Source: Flavipsychrobacter stenotrophus (lineage in GTDB: Bacteria > Bacteroidota > Bacteroidia > Chitinophagales > Chitinophagaceae). Taken from it: a DNA stretch of 64,000 nucleotides. The translations under genes and the position numbers were made by a program. The stretch's first letter is position 1. Each line of letters opens with the position of its first letter. Under the pieces are notes generated by a model. That model made no database searches and had not been told where the DNA came from. It saw nothing but the letters and a program-made list of their open reading frames with translations. Positions 29,401 through 38,246 of this stretch are shown one piece after another. The DNA is taken from contig NZ_PPSL01000001.1 of NCBI RefSeq assembly GCF_002954265.1, positions 372,001 through 436,000 on the forward strand. Direction: 5' to 3'.

Positions 29401-32400
29401 TTTGGTCCGCTCCACGAATACCCTGTTGCATCCGTAGCACCAGCAGTAAGTGTAAGTGTAGATCCTGTGCATACGGAAGTTGATGAAGGCGTTGCACTTA
29501 CACCTGTAGGTGCTGTATTAATTGTTAATGTTCCAGTTGTTGCAGTTGTTGTTCCGCAAGCATTGCTTGCCGCAAGTGTATAAGTGCCGGCTACACCTGT
29601 AAAGGTAGCAGGGTTAAGATCGGTTGATGTATACCCGCCCGGCCCACTCCATGAATAGGTAGTAGGACCTGATGTTGTTGCTGCGCCGGTTAGTGTAACG
29701 TTATCTCCGGGACAGATCGTCAATGAAGATAGGGTAGCACTTACACCTGTTGGTGCAGAAGTGCATGGCGGGCCAACAGTTACTGTGGCACTGGCGCCTG
29801 TTATGATTGCAAAACAACCTGCAGATGAGCGGGCGCTATCTATAGTATAAGTAGTAGTAAGCGTTGGTGATACGGAGACAGTTGCTGATCCTGTACCGCC
29901 AATTGTAGTATTTGTATTGCTGCCCCCTGTCCATGAGTAATAAACTAAATCTCCTGATACACCTGTGAAAGTGAGGGTGGTGGTAGCACCGTATGTAATG
30001 GATGCTGTACCTGATATGCTTGTTGATGGAAGCGGGAATACAGTTACGCTTGCTGTAGTTGCGGTAATAGTGCCGCAGGTGTTGGATGCGGTAAGCGTAT
30101 ACACACCCGATACCGATGCATTTGTTATGGCCGCAGGGTTAAGGTCTGTAGCTGTATAGCCACCAGGTCCGCTCCATGAATAAACTGTTGCGCCTGTTGC
30201 CGTGCCTGTTAGTGTTATTGTGCCACCATAGCATAATGACGTAGGTGTTACCGAAGCAGATACTGCTGTCGGAGCGTCATTTACAGATATTGCCGTTGTA
30301 GTTACAGTTGTGCTGCCGCAGCCATTTGTTGCTACAAGAGTGTAGACACCTGCGGTAGTTACGCTGGCAGTAAATGCAGGCGATTGTAGCGTTGAAGAGA
30401 ATGAAGCCGGCCCAGACCATGCATAACTATCTGCATTAGTAGCTGCACCTGTAAGTGTAACGGTTGATCCCGAACATACAGTAGTACCTGATGGGGTAGC
30501 CGTAACTGCAGTTGGTGCTACATAACAATTAGGTGCTACAACACCTGTAAAGAACAAGTCGTCGGCGGTGGTATTGGCAACATCAAAAATATACCATGCA
30601 CCTGTGGATGCGCTTGCTGCATAATTTACCAATCGGAAAGTAACTGTTGATGTGCTTGGTAAATTTTGTAGTGCAGAGACACCTGTCAGATCTACGGGTG
30701 AAAGTGTTGCACCACTACTACTTGAACTTGCGTAGGAAATTGCAGAACCTACATCGGTATACGATCCGCCGTTAATTGAGTATTGTAGTTGGCCGGCTGT
30801 TGCGCCTGTGCCCGGTCTCCTATAGTTTAAGGTGTATGAATTCAGACTCACAGTGTATCCTGTTGCTGAATGGAATCCGAATGTAATAAATGAATTCGCT
30901 GTAATAGCGTTTGCGGCCGTGGTATAGTTCCATACAGTTCCACCCCATGCGCGACCAGCTGCACCTGCAGGTGTAGATAGGCCCGAACCTCTTGTGAGGT
31001 TAGTTGTAACAACAAGATGACTTGCGGTAGTTGATGGCATTAATGGAGATGTTCCGTAGTTGGTCGATCCGCTCACATCCCAACCAACAAGTGTTGCCAC
31101 TCCCGGGGTTACAATAATTGTATATGATACAGCTGCGGTGCCGCAGCCATTAGTGACTGCATAGGTAATGGTATCTACGCCAGCACCCAGGCCGGTTACT
31201 ACACCAGAAGCATTCACCGTTGCTATAGTTACGTTGGTGCTCCCCCACGTGCCCGATGGTGTTGCATCGGTCAGGGTGATCTGGTTACCTGTACCCACGC
31301 TAGTGCTACCGGATATAGCTGCAACAGTTGGTGATCCGCTGGTAACTGTTACTGCTGTTGTAGTTGTGGTAGTGCTGCCGCATGAATTGGTAGCTACCAA
31401 GGTATATACACCTGCAGAGTTGGTATTAGTAGTTATTGCTGCCGGCGAAAGATTTGTAGATGTAAAGCCATCAGGACCGCTCCATGAATAAGAAGTAGCG
31501 CCTGTTGCTGCTCCTGTAAGTGTCAATGCAGACCCGCTACAAACTGCTGCAGGCGTAGGTGTGGCTGTAACGGCTGTAGGGTTTCCGTTGACTGTTATTG
31601 CTGCTGTAGTAGCTGCAGTGGTGCCGCAACTGCTGCTGGCTACTAACGTATAAACACCCGCTGATGCAGTGTTTACGGTAAATGGAGCAGTGTTTAAAGC
31701 GGTTGATGTAAAGCTGTTAGGTCCACTCCATGAATAAGATATTGCGCCTGTTGCCGCACCTGTCAGCGATAGTGTAGCACCTGAACATATACTTGTACTT
31801 GATGGTGTAGCAGTTACTGCCGTAGGGAAAGTAGAGCAGGTAGTCATGATGCCGCCTATTGCCAACCCGTATGCGCCTGCGGAAGGAGATGTAAAGCCCC
31901 ATCCGCCGGTAGAAGTCTGCCCTGTAGCGTAGTAGCGGATGGTTACTGTCGTACCCATTTGCAGATTCTGTAGTGGACTTATGCCTGATACATCGATCTG
32001 CGTTAAAGTGGCAGGGGTGCCGACGGTTATTTGAGGTGAACCTATAAGCGTGAATGTGGTTCCGTCTAAACTATATGCGAATTGATTGGATACACCAGGT
32101 GTAGCCGCATAGGTGGTTGTGCCCGCCAGGCGTGCATCTATCGTAGATAATGAAAGCACATTGCCCGATGTTGATCTTAGCGTTATCTGGAAATAGTCAT
32201 TATTGGAAGTAGAGATGCCGTCATCCATGAAACCTGTTGTTCTGAATGAATTACCTGCTCCATTTGTTACTGCATTTGATCCTCTTGTTATTGCACTGGC
32301 TCCGGAAGCCGAATTAAGCGCGGAATTGAACACAGTGGCTGTAAGCGTAGTAGGACTTGACGTTCCGAAGAAATCCCATGCTGCAATAGTTACAGGCGCG

Positions 32401-35400
32401 GGGGTAACTGTAATAGTTGACGTGGTGGTCGTAGATCCGCAACTATTAGTTACTGTATAAGATATAAGTGTAGTACCTGTTGTAAGACCATGTACCATAC
32501 CCGAGGCGCTAACTGTGGCCATTGATGTATTGCCGCTTACCCATACGCCCGATGGTGTTGTATTGGTTAGGGTGATATTATTACCCGCAACAACTGATGT
32601 GCTGCCTGATATGGCCGCAACGGTTGGAGAACCAACGGTGATTGTTACAGCCGCAGATGTGGCTGTAGTGCTACCGCAAGTATTAGTAGCCACAAGGGTA
32701 TAAACACCTGCTGAGTTGGTGTTGGTGGTAATAGCTGCCGGAGAAAGATCGGTCGAAGTAAACCCGCCCGGGCCGTTCCATGAGTAAGTAGTAGTGATCG
32801 CTGATGTTGCTGCGCCGGTAAGTGTAAGCGATGAACCGTTGCATACATCTGTTGCTGATGGTGTAGCAGTAACGGATGTTGGTGCTACATTTATTGTTAG
32901 TGCACCGGTAGTAGCTGCTGTGCTACCACAGCTGTTAGCTGCCACAAGTGTATACACACCTGCCGATGCGGTACTTGTTGTAAATGCCGCAGGCGAAAGG
33001 ACTGTAGAGGTAAATCCGTTAGGTCCGCTCCAGGTATAAACTGTTGCACCCAGCGATGTTACAGCACCTGTTAGCGAAATCGTATTACCAGAGCATACAG
33101 CTGAAGAAGATAATGTAGCCGTTACTGAAGTAGGCGCTGTTGTACAAGGTTCTAATTGGGTAGTTCCATCGATCGACAAACCATAGTTACCTACATATTG
33201 CGAGAAGAAACCCCAACCCCCACTTGTAGTCTGACCGCTTGCATAATAGCGCAGATATATAGGTGTGGTAGAAGATACATTCTGCAATGCGGCAACACCG
33301 GTGAGATTTACCGAAGCCATTACAGATGGCGTACCAATATTGATGGTTGGTGAGCCGATAAGGGTAAACGTAGTGCCATCAAGGCTGTAAGCAAATTGTG
33401 AACTTACACCCGGAGATGCGCAGAAAGACGATGTTCCCGCAAAGGTTGCGGCAATAGAAGAAAGTGAAAGCTGATAACCTGAAGTTGCTTTCAGCTTAGT
33501 TTCAAAATAATCTGTGTTAGTAGTAGAGATACCATTGTTCTGGAATCCGGTAGTACGGAATGAATTAGCACCTGTGCTTGCTGTAGCAGTTGCACCGCGT
33601 GACAACTTATTATATGTAACACTTGTATCGAGGTTGTTGCCAACTGATGCCGCGGTAGCCACTATCGTAGTATCGCTGTTAGCACCATTAAAATCCCATG
33701 CCAATATATTAGAAGGTCCATTGTCTATTCCTGCTTCTACTACTGCTTGAATTCCGGTTGGTACATTAGAAAGGAAGTCATAGCCTGTTGCGGCTTCAAT
33801 AGCATCAACACTTGTTCTGTAATAAGTCCAGGGTTGCGAGTTTACTGTTTGGTTGCTCGGCATGTCTACCGCTATAACACGGGTAGTATTTGCTACACGT
33901 GAAACGTCGTTTACCCCTACCGGTAATACTACAATTACCTTAAAGAAGCGTGCAGGTACGGTTATGTTTGTTCCTGCAATAGTAGTTGTAGTGCCGCCAA
34001 GACTGCCGCTGCCGCCTGCTCCGTATCCACCTGCTGTTACATATAGTTCATTACCTGCGTAAATCAGGGCACGACAATAGCTCTCCAGACTTCCCCATGT
34101 TATCTGGTTCATGTTCGGTGCCTGTGGCGTAATGTTGGTCATTACAAATGTTGCCGCATTGTCGGTATCACTACCGTCACGGTCGTCACTCGGACAAAGA
34201 TGACCTCGATCAAATCCGGTACCTGTATAGTTGGATGTTGTAGCGGTAAAATATCCTGATGGCAGGGTAGCGTCCGGGCTAAAACAATCGCATCTTACAG
34301 CACTGCCTTTCCAGGCGCGGCTCAGGTGCCAGCTTACCCAGTTTGGTTCACCTTTTGAATTATTATAAGATAATCCAAACTGAGATTTTACCATCAGGTA
34401 ATTGTTAGAGTCAGACATGCTGTAAGTAGCGCCACTTGGATTACCCATAGCCATGTTGTCGTCGCGAGTAGGAGTAGTGTCTGGTACAGAGGTAACAGTA
34501 ATGGTTATATTTACACCGCTGATAGATTGTGAGCAACCGAATGCACTTGTGGCGCTGGTTACCGAATAGACAGTAGTAACGGTAGGTGCAACGGAAACTG
34601 TACTTACTCCTGATCCTGATATTGTTGTATTGAGTGTTGATGCACCGTTCCAGTAATACACAACATCGCCTGATGTACCTGTAAATGTGAGTGTAGTAGA
34701 TGCTCCTGAACTTATGGTCGCAGTGCCAGTGAGCACCGGTGACGGTAATGGATTGATAGTTACAGTAGTGTATACAAAGCTTGAATCACCACCAAAAGTT
34801 GTATAATAAATGACAGTATCTACGCCTCCGTTAAGTCCGGTAAGCACACCAGTGGATGTGATGGTAGCATTTGTTGTATTAGATACTGCCCAGCCACCAC
34901 CTGTAACAGTGTTGCTGAAAGTAGTAGATGCGCCCATGCACAAAGATGATGCGCCAGAAGTAGTGCCAATTGGTGGTTTAGGGTAATTTTTAAGGATGGT
35001 AAATGTATTAGTTGTTGCCGCAGACGCGCCTCCTCTGTTTCCTGTTACAATATCGGGATAGCCATCACCATCAAGGTCGCCAATTGTTACGGTTACCGGT
35101 TTTTGGCCGGTAGCTATGTTTTGAGGGGTAGCAAGGGATAAAGTTACAGTAGAACCTGTAACCAGGTTTCTGAATACTGATACGGTATTGTCGTTATTAT
35201 TTGAAACTACAACATCCAATTTGCTATCACCGTTCATATCCGCAAGAGCTATACCTGTAGGAGTTGAGCCGGAGCCAGATCCTGAAGATATATTAACAGC
35301 TGATGCGAATGAACCTGCTGTTAACGTACCCGGCGTACTTGTGTTGATAAACACGCTGATGTTACCGCTGTTTGAATTGGTAACAACGAGATCGTTCTTG

Positions 35401-37973
35401 CCATCGTTATCAATATCGCCTGCAGCTATATCTAACGGACCGGAACCGGCGGTTAACGAAACCGAAGTACCAAAAGTAATAGAGCCGTATGTAGATGTAT
35501 TTTTTGCAATTGAGATAGTAGTTCCTGAATAAGTGCCACCGCTATATCCTGAGTTAACGCATGCTACGTCGGGAAGTCCGTCATGGTCCAGATCTGCTAT
35601 ACATACACTTGATGGCGTTGCACCGGCAAGGATGTAAATAGTTGAGCCAAAAGAAGCTGACCCGACTGTAGATGTATTTGGAAGGATGTTAATTGTACTG
35701 CTACCAAGAAATGCAGATAATGCGATATCCGGCTTGCCATCTCCATCAAAATCTCGGATCGCTGCTACTGATGTGAATTGGCCGGCCGCTATTGACACGG
35801 GTGCCGCAAAAGTTGGGTTGGAGCCGATGCCGGAAGTAGTGTTCAGGTAAACCAAAATGTAAGCAGCATCTGGTAATGGAACAATAATATCCAGTTGGCC
35901 ATTACCGTCAATGTCGGCCAGCTTTACATTATTAGGTGTGTTGGTGCCGATTATGCCGGTGAAGGATGACGTTAAAGAGAATGAAGAACCGGATATTACA
36001 CCGGTACCAGTCATGATATTCTTAAAGACAGAAATTGATGGTCCTCCACTTCCTGAAACTGTGCCAGAATTATTTACTACAAGGTCAGGCTTGTTGTCGC
36101 CATTCAAATCGCCGATGGCACCTGAATAAGGAGTGCCGCCCGCTGTAATTATCAAGGCTGGGTTAAAGTTCAGTGTATTGGGAATAAATCCTGAGTTGTT
36201 GAAACTAGGAGTAAATGAGGTATCTGAATAAGCGGTGTAGTTGGTTGGAGTAGTAACAGAAATAGGAGCGTATAAAGCGCCTGTCGGTACTGTTACTGAA
36301 AGGGTAGTTGTTGATCCTGAATTTACAGTTGCTTTTGTTGCTCCGAAGTAAACGATATTGTTACCAGGCGTGGCGTCAAAGTTTGTCCCGTAGATACTAA
36401 CTGCAGACCCTGGAATTCCTGATTTTGGTGTAATGGACCTGATGGTGGGTGCCGGGCCATTAATATAAATGGTTCTAGTTGTATAAACCGGACCGCATCC
36501 TGCTGCGCTGGTTATACCATAACTTATTGTTGCAGCGCCTAAGGATAGACCTGTGGCTACGCCACCTGATGTGATGGTAACACTACCGGTGCCATTTACT
36601 GTGCTCCATGCAGCAGTACCGGCAGAAGATGTTGGATTTGTTAAAGTGATCGAACCTCCCACCTGCACTCCTGGAGTAGCGGGCGTAATACTGCCAGACG
36701 TGGGCAGTGCGTTAACTGTGACTGATAGGGTAGTAGTAGCAGAGCCGCATGTAAATGGAGCTGTATAGGTGAATATTCTTGTTCCAGGTCCGACACCCCT
36801 TACCACTCCTGTGCTGCCGCTAATAGTAGCTACACCACTTGCAGAAGTTGGTGTCCATGTACCTCCAGGGTATCCTGTAGTCGCAAGAGTGAGGTTAGAA
36901 CCAACGCATACGGCTGAACCTCCCGTGATAGTACCTGAAGACGGATTAGGAACGACGGTAACCGATGGTGAATTGGTAGATGTTGCTGTCAGTGATGAGG
37001 TGGTGCAGGTGGTAATACACCTGTAGTATGTGCTTGATGTAAGGCTTGGAGTGGTGTAGGTAGTTGTTGTGAAACCCGACCCCGTGCTAACGTCAGACCA
37101 TGAAGAGGCATCAGGTGATTGTTGCCACTGGTAAGTTATACCGCTGGCTATAGTTGCACCACTGAGATTCAAGGTTGTAGTGGTGCCCGTGCAAATTGCA
37201 GATGATCCTGCTGCAACTGTTCCCTGGTTTGGAGTGCCTGAGCAAGCGGGTAATGCAGCAAATGTAGCGGTTACTGAAAAGTCGTCCATTGCCATTGCAT
37301 GGTCATTACCAGCGTCATTTACATCTACTGACCTGATCCAAATTTCGCTTCCGGGAGGTATATTAACTGTAATTGTGCCTGATAAAGCAGCTCTATTTGC
37401 TACAGCATTACCATCCGTTGCAGCAGCTGTGGTTGTATGTATAGGGCTGGCAAAACCTAAAGAAGATACATTCGTCCATGTACCAGTTATTAGGCTTGTA
37501 GCACTGGTTGAGTAATCTACCCTGTTGGTCTGAATAGTAGCGTTGCCATTATTTCTCCATTGCTCTCCGGTATAAGATACTGCCAGAGACGTAATAGTAG
37601 TTGTCCCTCCATTTACAATGCGAATGCCAATCTGAAATGAATCGGTAGCGTTGGAGGGCAAACTACCGAGTGCCCTATCTGCTGCAGCGGATGCGCCGAA
37701 GCTATAAATTCCAGCACCCGTGCCGCTTCCCGTGCCGGTAATATATGTAGATAATGTACCTACTCCTTGTGCAGCATACCAACCAACAATGGTGGTATTG
37801 TTACTCCATGCGGGTGTACCTGAACTTGCTAAAGTATTGAAATTTTGTGTATATGTTGCCGAGCCGTTTGTAAGGCTTACCTGAGCAAAACTGTTACCTG
37901 AAAATAATTGCAATAAAATAAAAAGCCCTGCCATTAAAATTGGCGCCACAAAACGATGTACATTTTTTCTCAT
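23445..37973 (-). CDS. Giant secreted DNA/RNA non-specific endonuclease with Ig-like stalk and T9SS sorting domain
   Basis: This 4842-residue protein starts at the ATG at 37973 (signal peptide MRKNVHRFVAPILMAGLFIL ... NSFAQ); a 22-residue upstream extension is rejected. Approximate order in residues: a beta-sandwich (25-230); Ig-like units; IPT/TIG domain (508-590, PTIRSITPKSGIPGSAVSIY); seven FG-GAP/VCBS repeats (620-980, DLDGDGYPDIV); a NUC1-type endonuclease (1168-1400) with the catalytic DRGH at 1255-1258 and the metal-ligand region NITPQAPNMNQ; then five beta-sandwich modules opening AWDF/WNF (near 1425, 1865, 2295, 2985, 3740) separated by more than twenty Ig-like units; a beta-helix-like passenger (4199 on, MQWIGGSAGHLTDWNYAGNW); and the sorting domain (4761-4842, VTMTPNPASDDVHITF). 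It should cut extracellular nucleic acid at or beyond the cell surface. No immunity gene is adjacent. Confidence 0.9.
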   Translation of the reverse strand: MRKNVHRFVAPILMAGLFILLQLFSGNSFAQVSLTNGSATYTQNFNTLASSGTPAWSNNTTIVGWYAAQGVGTLSTYITGTGSGTGAGIYSFGASAAADRALGSLPSNATDSFQIGIRIVNGGTTTITSLAVSYTGEQWRNNGNATIQTNRVDYSTSATSLITGTWTNVSSLGFASPIHTTTAAATDGNAVANRAALSGTITVNIPPGSEIWIRSVDVNDAGNDHAMAMDDFSVTATFAALPACSGTPNQGTVAAGSSAICTGTTTTLNLSGATIASGITYQWQQSPDASSWSDVSTGSGFTTTTYTTPSLTSSTYYRCITTCTTSSLTATSTNSPSVTVVPNPSSGTITGGSAVCVGSNLTLATTGYPGGTWTPTSASGVATISGSTGVVRGVGPGTRIFTYTAPFTCGSATTTLSVTVNALPTSGSITPATPGVQVGGSITLTNPTSSAGTAAWSTVNGTGSVTITSGGVATGLSLGAATISYGITSAAGCGPVYTTRTIYINGPAPTIRSITPKSGIPGSAVSIYGTNFDATPGNNIVYFGATKATVNSGSTTTLSVTVPTGALYAPISVTTPTNYTAYSDTSFTPSFNNSGFIPNTLNFNPALIITAGGTPYSGAIGDLNGDNKPDLVVNNSGTVSGSGGPSISVFKNIMTGTGVISGSSFSLTSSFTGIIGTNTPNNVKLADIDGNGQLDIIVPLPDAAYILVYLNTTSGIGSNPTFAAPVSIAAGQFTSVAAIRDFDGDGKPDIALSAFLGSSTINILPNTSTVGSASFGSTIYILAGATPSSVCIADLDHDGLPDVACVNSGYSGGTYSGTTISIAKNTSTYGSITFGTSVSLTAGSGPLDIAAGDIDNDGKNDLVVTNSNSGNISVFINTSTPGTLTAGSFASAVNISSGSGSGSTPTGIALADMNGDSKLDVVVSNNNDNTVSVFRNLVTGSTVTLSLATPQNIATGQKPVTVTIGDLDGDGYPDIVTGNRGGASAATTNTFTILKNYPKPPIGTTSGASSLCMGASTTFSNTVTGGGWAVSNTTNATITSTGVLTGLNGGVDTVIYYTTFGGDSSFVYTTVTINPLPSPVLTGTATISSGASTTLTFTGTSGDVVYYWNGASTLNTTISGSGVSTVSVAPTVTTVYSVTSATSAFGCSQSISGVNITITVTSVPDTTPTRDDNMAMGNPSGATYSMSDSNNYLMVKSQFGLSYNNSKGEPNWVSWHLSRAWKGSAVRCDCFSPDATLPSGYFTATTSNYTGTGFDRGHLCPSDDRDGSDTDNAATFVMTNITPQAPNMNQITWGSLESYCRALIYAGNELYVTAGGYGAGGSGSLGGTTTTIAGTNITVPARFFKVIVVLPVGVNDVSRVANTTRVIAVDMPSNQTVNSQPWTYYRTSVDAIEAATGYDFLSNVPTGIQAVVEAGIDNGPSNILAWDFNGANSDTTIVATAASVGNNLDTSVTYNKLSRGATATASTGANSFRTTGFQNNGISTTNTDYFETKLKATSGYQLSLSSIAATFAGTSSFCASPGVSSQFAYSLDGTTFTLIGSPTINIGTPSVMASVNLTGVAALQNVSSTTPIYLRYYASGQTTSGGWGFFSQYVGNYGLSIDGTTQLEPCTTAPTSVTATLSSSAVCSGNTISLTGAVTSLGATVYTWSGPNGFTSTVLSPAAFTTSTASAGVYTLVAANSCGSTAATTGALTINVAPTSVTATPSATDVCNGSSLTLTGAATSAITTTYSWNGPGGFTSTDLSPAAITTNTNSAGVYTLVATNTCGSTTATSAAVTITVGSPTVAAISGSTSVVAGNNITLTNTTPSGVWVSGNTSMATVSASGMVHGLTTGTTLISYTVTNSCGSTTTTSTITVTPAPVTIAAWDFFGTSSPTTLTATVFNSALNSASGASAITRGSNAVTNGAGNSFRTTGFMDDGISTSNNDYFQITLRSTSGNVLSLSTIDARLAGTTTYAATPGVSNQFAYSLDGTTFTLIGSPQITVGTPATLTQIDVSGISPLQNLQMGTTVTIRYYATGQTSTGGWGFTSPSAGAYGLAIGGIMTTCSTFPTAVTATPSSTSICSGATLSLTGAATGAISYSWSGPNSFTSTALNTAPFTVNTASAGVYTLVASSSCGTTAATTAAITVNGNPTAVTATPTPAAVCSGSALTLTGAATGATSYSWSGPDGFTSTNLSPAAITTNTNSAGVYTLVATNSCGSTTTTTTAVTVTSGSPTVAAISGSTSVGTGNQITLTDATPSGTWGSTNVTIATVNASGVVTGLGAGVDTITYAVTNGCGTAAVSYTIIVTPGVATLVGWDVSGSTNYGTSPLMPSTTASHLVVTTNLTRGSGLSTPAGAAGRAWGGTVWNYTTAANAITANSFITFGFHSATGYTVSLNSYTLNYRRPGTGATAGQLQYSINGGSYTDVGSAISYASSSSSGATLSPVDLTGVSALQNLPSTSTVTFRLVNYAASASTGAWYIFDVANTTADDLFFTGVVAPNCYVAPTAVTATPSGTTVCSGSTVTLTGAATNADSYAWSGPASFSSTLQSPAFTASVTTAGVYTLVATNGCGSTTVTTTAISVNDAPTAVSASVTPTSLCYGGTITLTGTATGATVYSWSGPGGYTATDLNPAAITNASVSGVYTLTASNTCGTITATTASVTVFPLPSTSISGTASITYGATTTLTFTGVSGDLVYYSWTGGSNTNTTIGGTGSATVSVSPTLTTTYTIDSARSSAGCFAIITGASATVTVGPPCTSAPTGVSATLSSLTICPGDNVTLTGAATTSGPTTYSWSGPGGYTSTDLNPATFTGVAGTYTLAASNACGTTTATTGTLTINTAPTGVSATPSSTSVCTGSTLTLTAGATDATGYSWSGPNAFSSTLNPASVTTTTASAGVYTLTATNSCGSTTVTTTSITINGTPTVAAIAGATSVVIGNNITLTDATPSGTWSSSNTSIATVASSGMVHGSSLGTVVISYAVTGSCGTTTSTYSVSVNAASTTLAAWDFNSAVTGTPLATMAAAVFNSGLSTASSANNITRGAGAAASGAGSSFRTVGFQNNGISTANTDYFQVTLGATSGNNLSLATIDARFAGTGTFAASPGVSNQFAYSLDGTTFTLIGSPQVIVGTPSTLSQINLSGISALQNVPAGTTVTIRYYASGQTTTGGWGFISPSVGAYGLAIGGTLQCAGTPSAGSVAVTGPSTFCGSGSTSLTFTPATTNAGVTYQWNAGNSLSSSLAPVSGATSTTYTTPTLTDTTYYNVATTCNYSGLSASTSSATVTVNPSPVTPAAIAGTTSICVGTNTTLSDVTAGGTWSSTDPSVATIDASGVVTAIAAGTTTISYTMSTPSCGSAAATTTLTVNPAPSAGTIAGPATVCITTSSLFTSGVAGGAWTTSNASIASVDASGNVYGISAGNPLITYTVTNICGTAYDTAAVTVNTSASAGVISGGTAICPGTTTSLTTGLAGGTWSSLNNSIATVNGSGVVTGVAADTVTIVYTVTTACGTATATTVVTVNPILSAPAAITGIIPVCPGNATTLASATTGGAWSSSNTSIATVSGAGVVTGVAPGTATITYTITNLCGSAYTTTPFTVNSVPVVGAITGAATVCSGSSITLSDTTAGGTWTSATPAVATINASTGVVSGLTVGSAVISYSVTNVCGTTITTTSVAVITTPVLAAITGSITVYNGATTTLSNTTSGGTWVSANTTLATVSASGVVTGVSLGSTVISYTVTNSCGSTTVTKSISVLTPVTAASVLWNFTAGSGATSPAATSTSTEVLASNCIASVGNVTGTITAISSTSPSTTLSGYSGGNNIGNTAAGGGLSSSSAYMQFTITPNSGYFINLTGMSFGNRCTGTGPQAYSVRSSADGFSSVIATGTTLTNSTWQTITPSFTSAITGGASTSITIRVYGHSGSGSASGTIVWRMDDVNINFTANPNICSGTPAAGTAAITGSAAACGTGSTSLTFTPGANALGTTYQWTESTTATGTFTPIAGATSATYTTPTLTDTAYYVTTTTCNYSGLSANTSVNTVNINALPTIALSAAMPTVCQPTTSAPVSFSASTGGPTNYNIDWDATANTAGFTDVTGAILTGSSLPIIMPATGAVGSFTGSLTVSNGMCTSAPYTVTTTILAYPTATVTSLDVPCVGHSGVVYITGTPANTISYMVDSGSVINSTISAGGSFTISTGVISTPHNYSIVSVANAVCTTYVDTVVYVNPTPMQWIGGSAGHLTDWNYAGNWGCNTIPTISDNVTVDSGTYVPVISGTTPVNALDLKLGQGATLVLNTGAVLNVKGMIDNNGTVSGDGRVIMNNTTAQTIKGRGTISNLELNNVSGAAVDSGARLVISNTLYITSGTLTTSDSLELASTDSVTTARIAELPAFGGSISGKVKVDQYVQGHYRRFRFWSHPFDAALSLSQVQSFIDITGPGGSANGFRSTSSNAPSAFRLDPYTENDTLGYDPGWKPFTKINAAAADSNKVQRYQGIRLFFRGKKGEGLGYLGYYGMYNPSATTVKMLGNINQGPQTAFMQQGSLDPTHQSFNMMGNPYPSPIDIGEVIWRAAQSGNVQGAAFYVWDPTYSAGGNFITIPIGTTSPIHYNLSANTCFQVRAGHDGDSLNFVESDKVSSFDNYLFKAPSDYLTLNVYDSNYHIWDAVNVQFNDKATDVEDSKYDAVKQLNADFTFYSLSADKRKLAIDARPFESEKVVPLGITSAYDQRFIIRADNVAVPKGSTVFLHDKLLNKLTELKPSTEYAFTISKDKATQGDARFELSLKAATAATDNGLHVTMTPNPASDDVHITFTTTQKENVSVRVMDISGVNVYNKDLGVLQNGTVNVSLSNLAAGIYMVELTSGDKKVLHRLVKE
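33760..34475 (-). other. Endonuclease_NS (DNA/RNA non-specific) domain inside the giant protein
   Basis: The segment contains RDDNMAMGNPSGA, a region SYNNSKGEPNWVSWHLSRAW typical of the family, the catalytic motif TGFDRGHLCPSDDR (Asp codon at 34209-34211), MTNITPQAPNMNQITWGSLE and a C-terminal core ARFFKVIVV. All residues expected for metal-dependent hydrolysis (R, G, H of DRGH and the downstream Asn) are present, so activity is likely. Confidence 0.88.
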
Positions 37974-38139
37974 AACACTTGCTTTATCTATAATAGTTGA
38001 AAAGGGTATATTTATTAATTTGGGTATATTATTTTTCATTATAATAATTTAACGGGTGTGCAAAACTCGGAAAAGAGTTGTGAATATGGTGTAATGCCTG
38101 TGTTAAGCCTAGGTTATTTAACTGAAATAGGTAAACGCT

Positions 38140-38147
38140 TAAATTTG
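38140..38147 (+). promoter_or_regulatory. Possible -7 box of the YdeI-like gene
   Basis: TAAATTTG fits TAnnTTTG and lies about 100 bases before the ATG at 38247. No TTG is found at the proper upstream spacing, so this is only a candidate. Confidence 0.35.
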
Positions 38148-38246
38148 GTATAGTAGATTGATATAGAATGGTTTCTGTTTCATGGTATTGTTATAGATTT
38201 AATTCGACAAGATTTAATATGCAAATGTATTTAAAATTTACCATGT

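Noticed and set aside
33760-34475. Nuclease domain as a polymorphic toxin with immunity gene
   Set aside because: The domain is internal rather than C-terminal, there is no delivery-type leader, and no small immunity-like gene is adjacent; T9SS export fits better.
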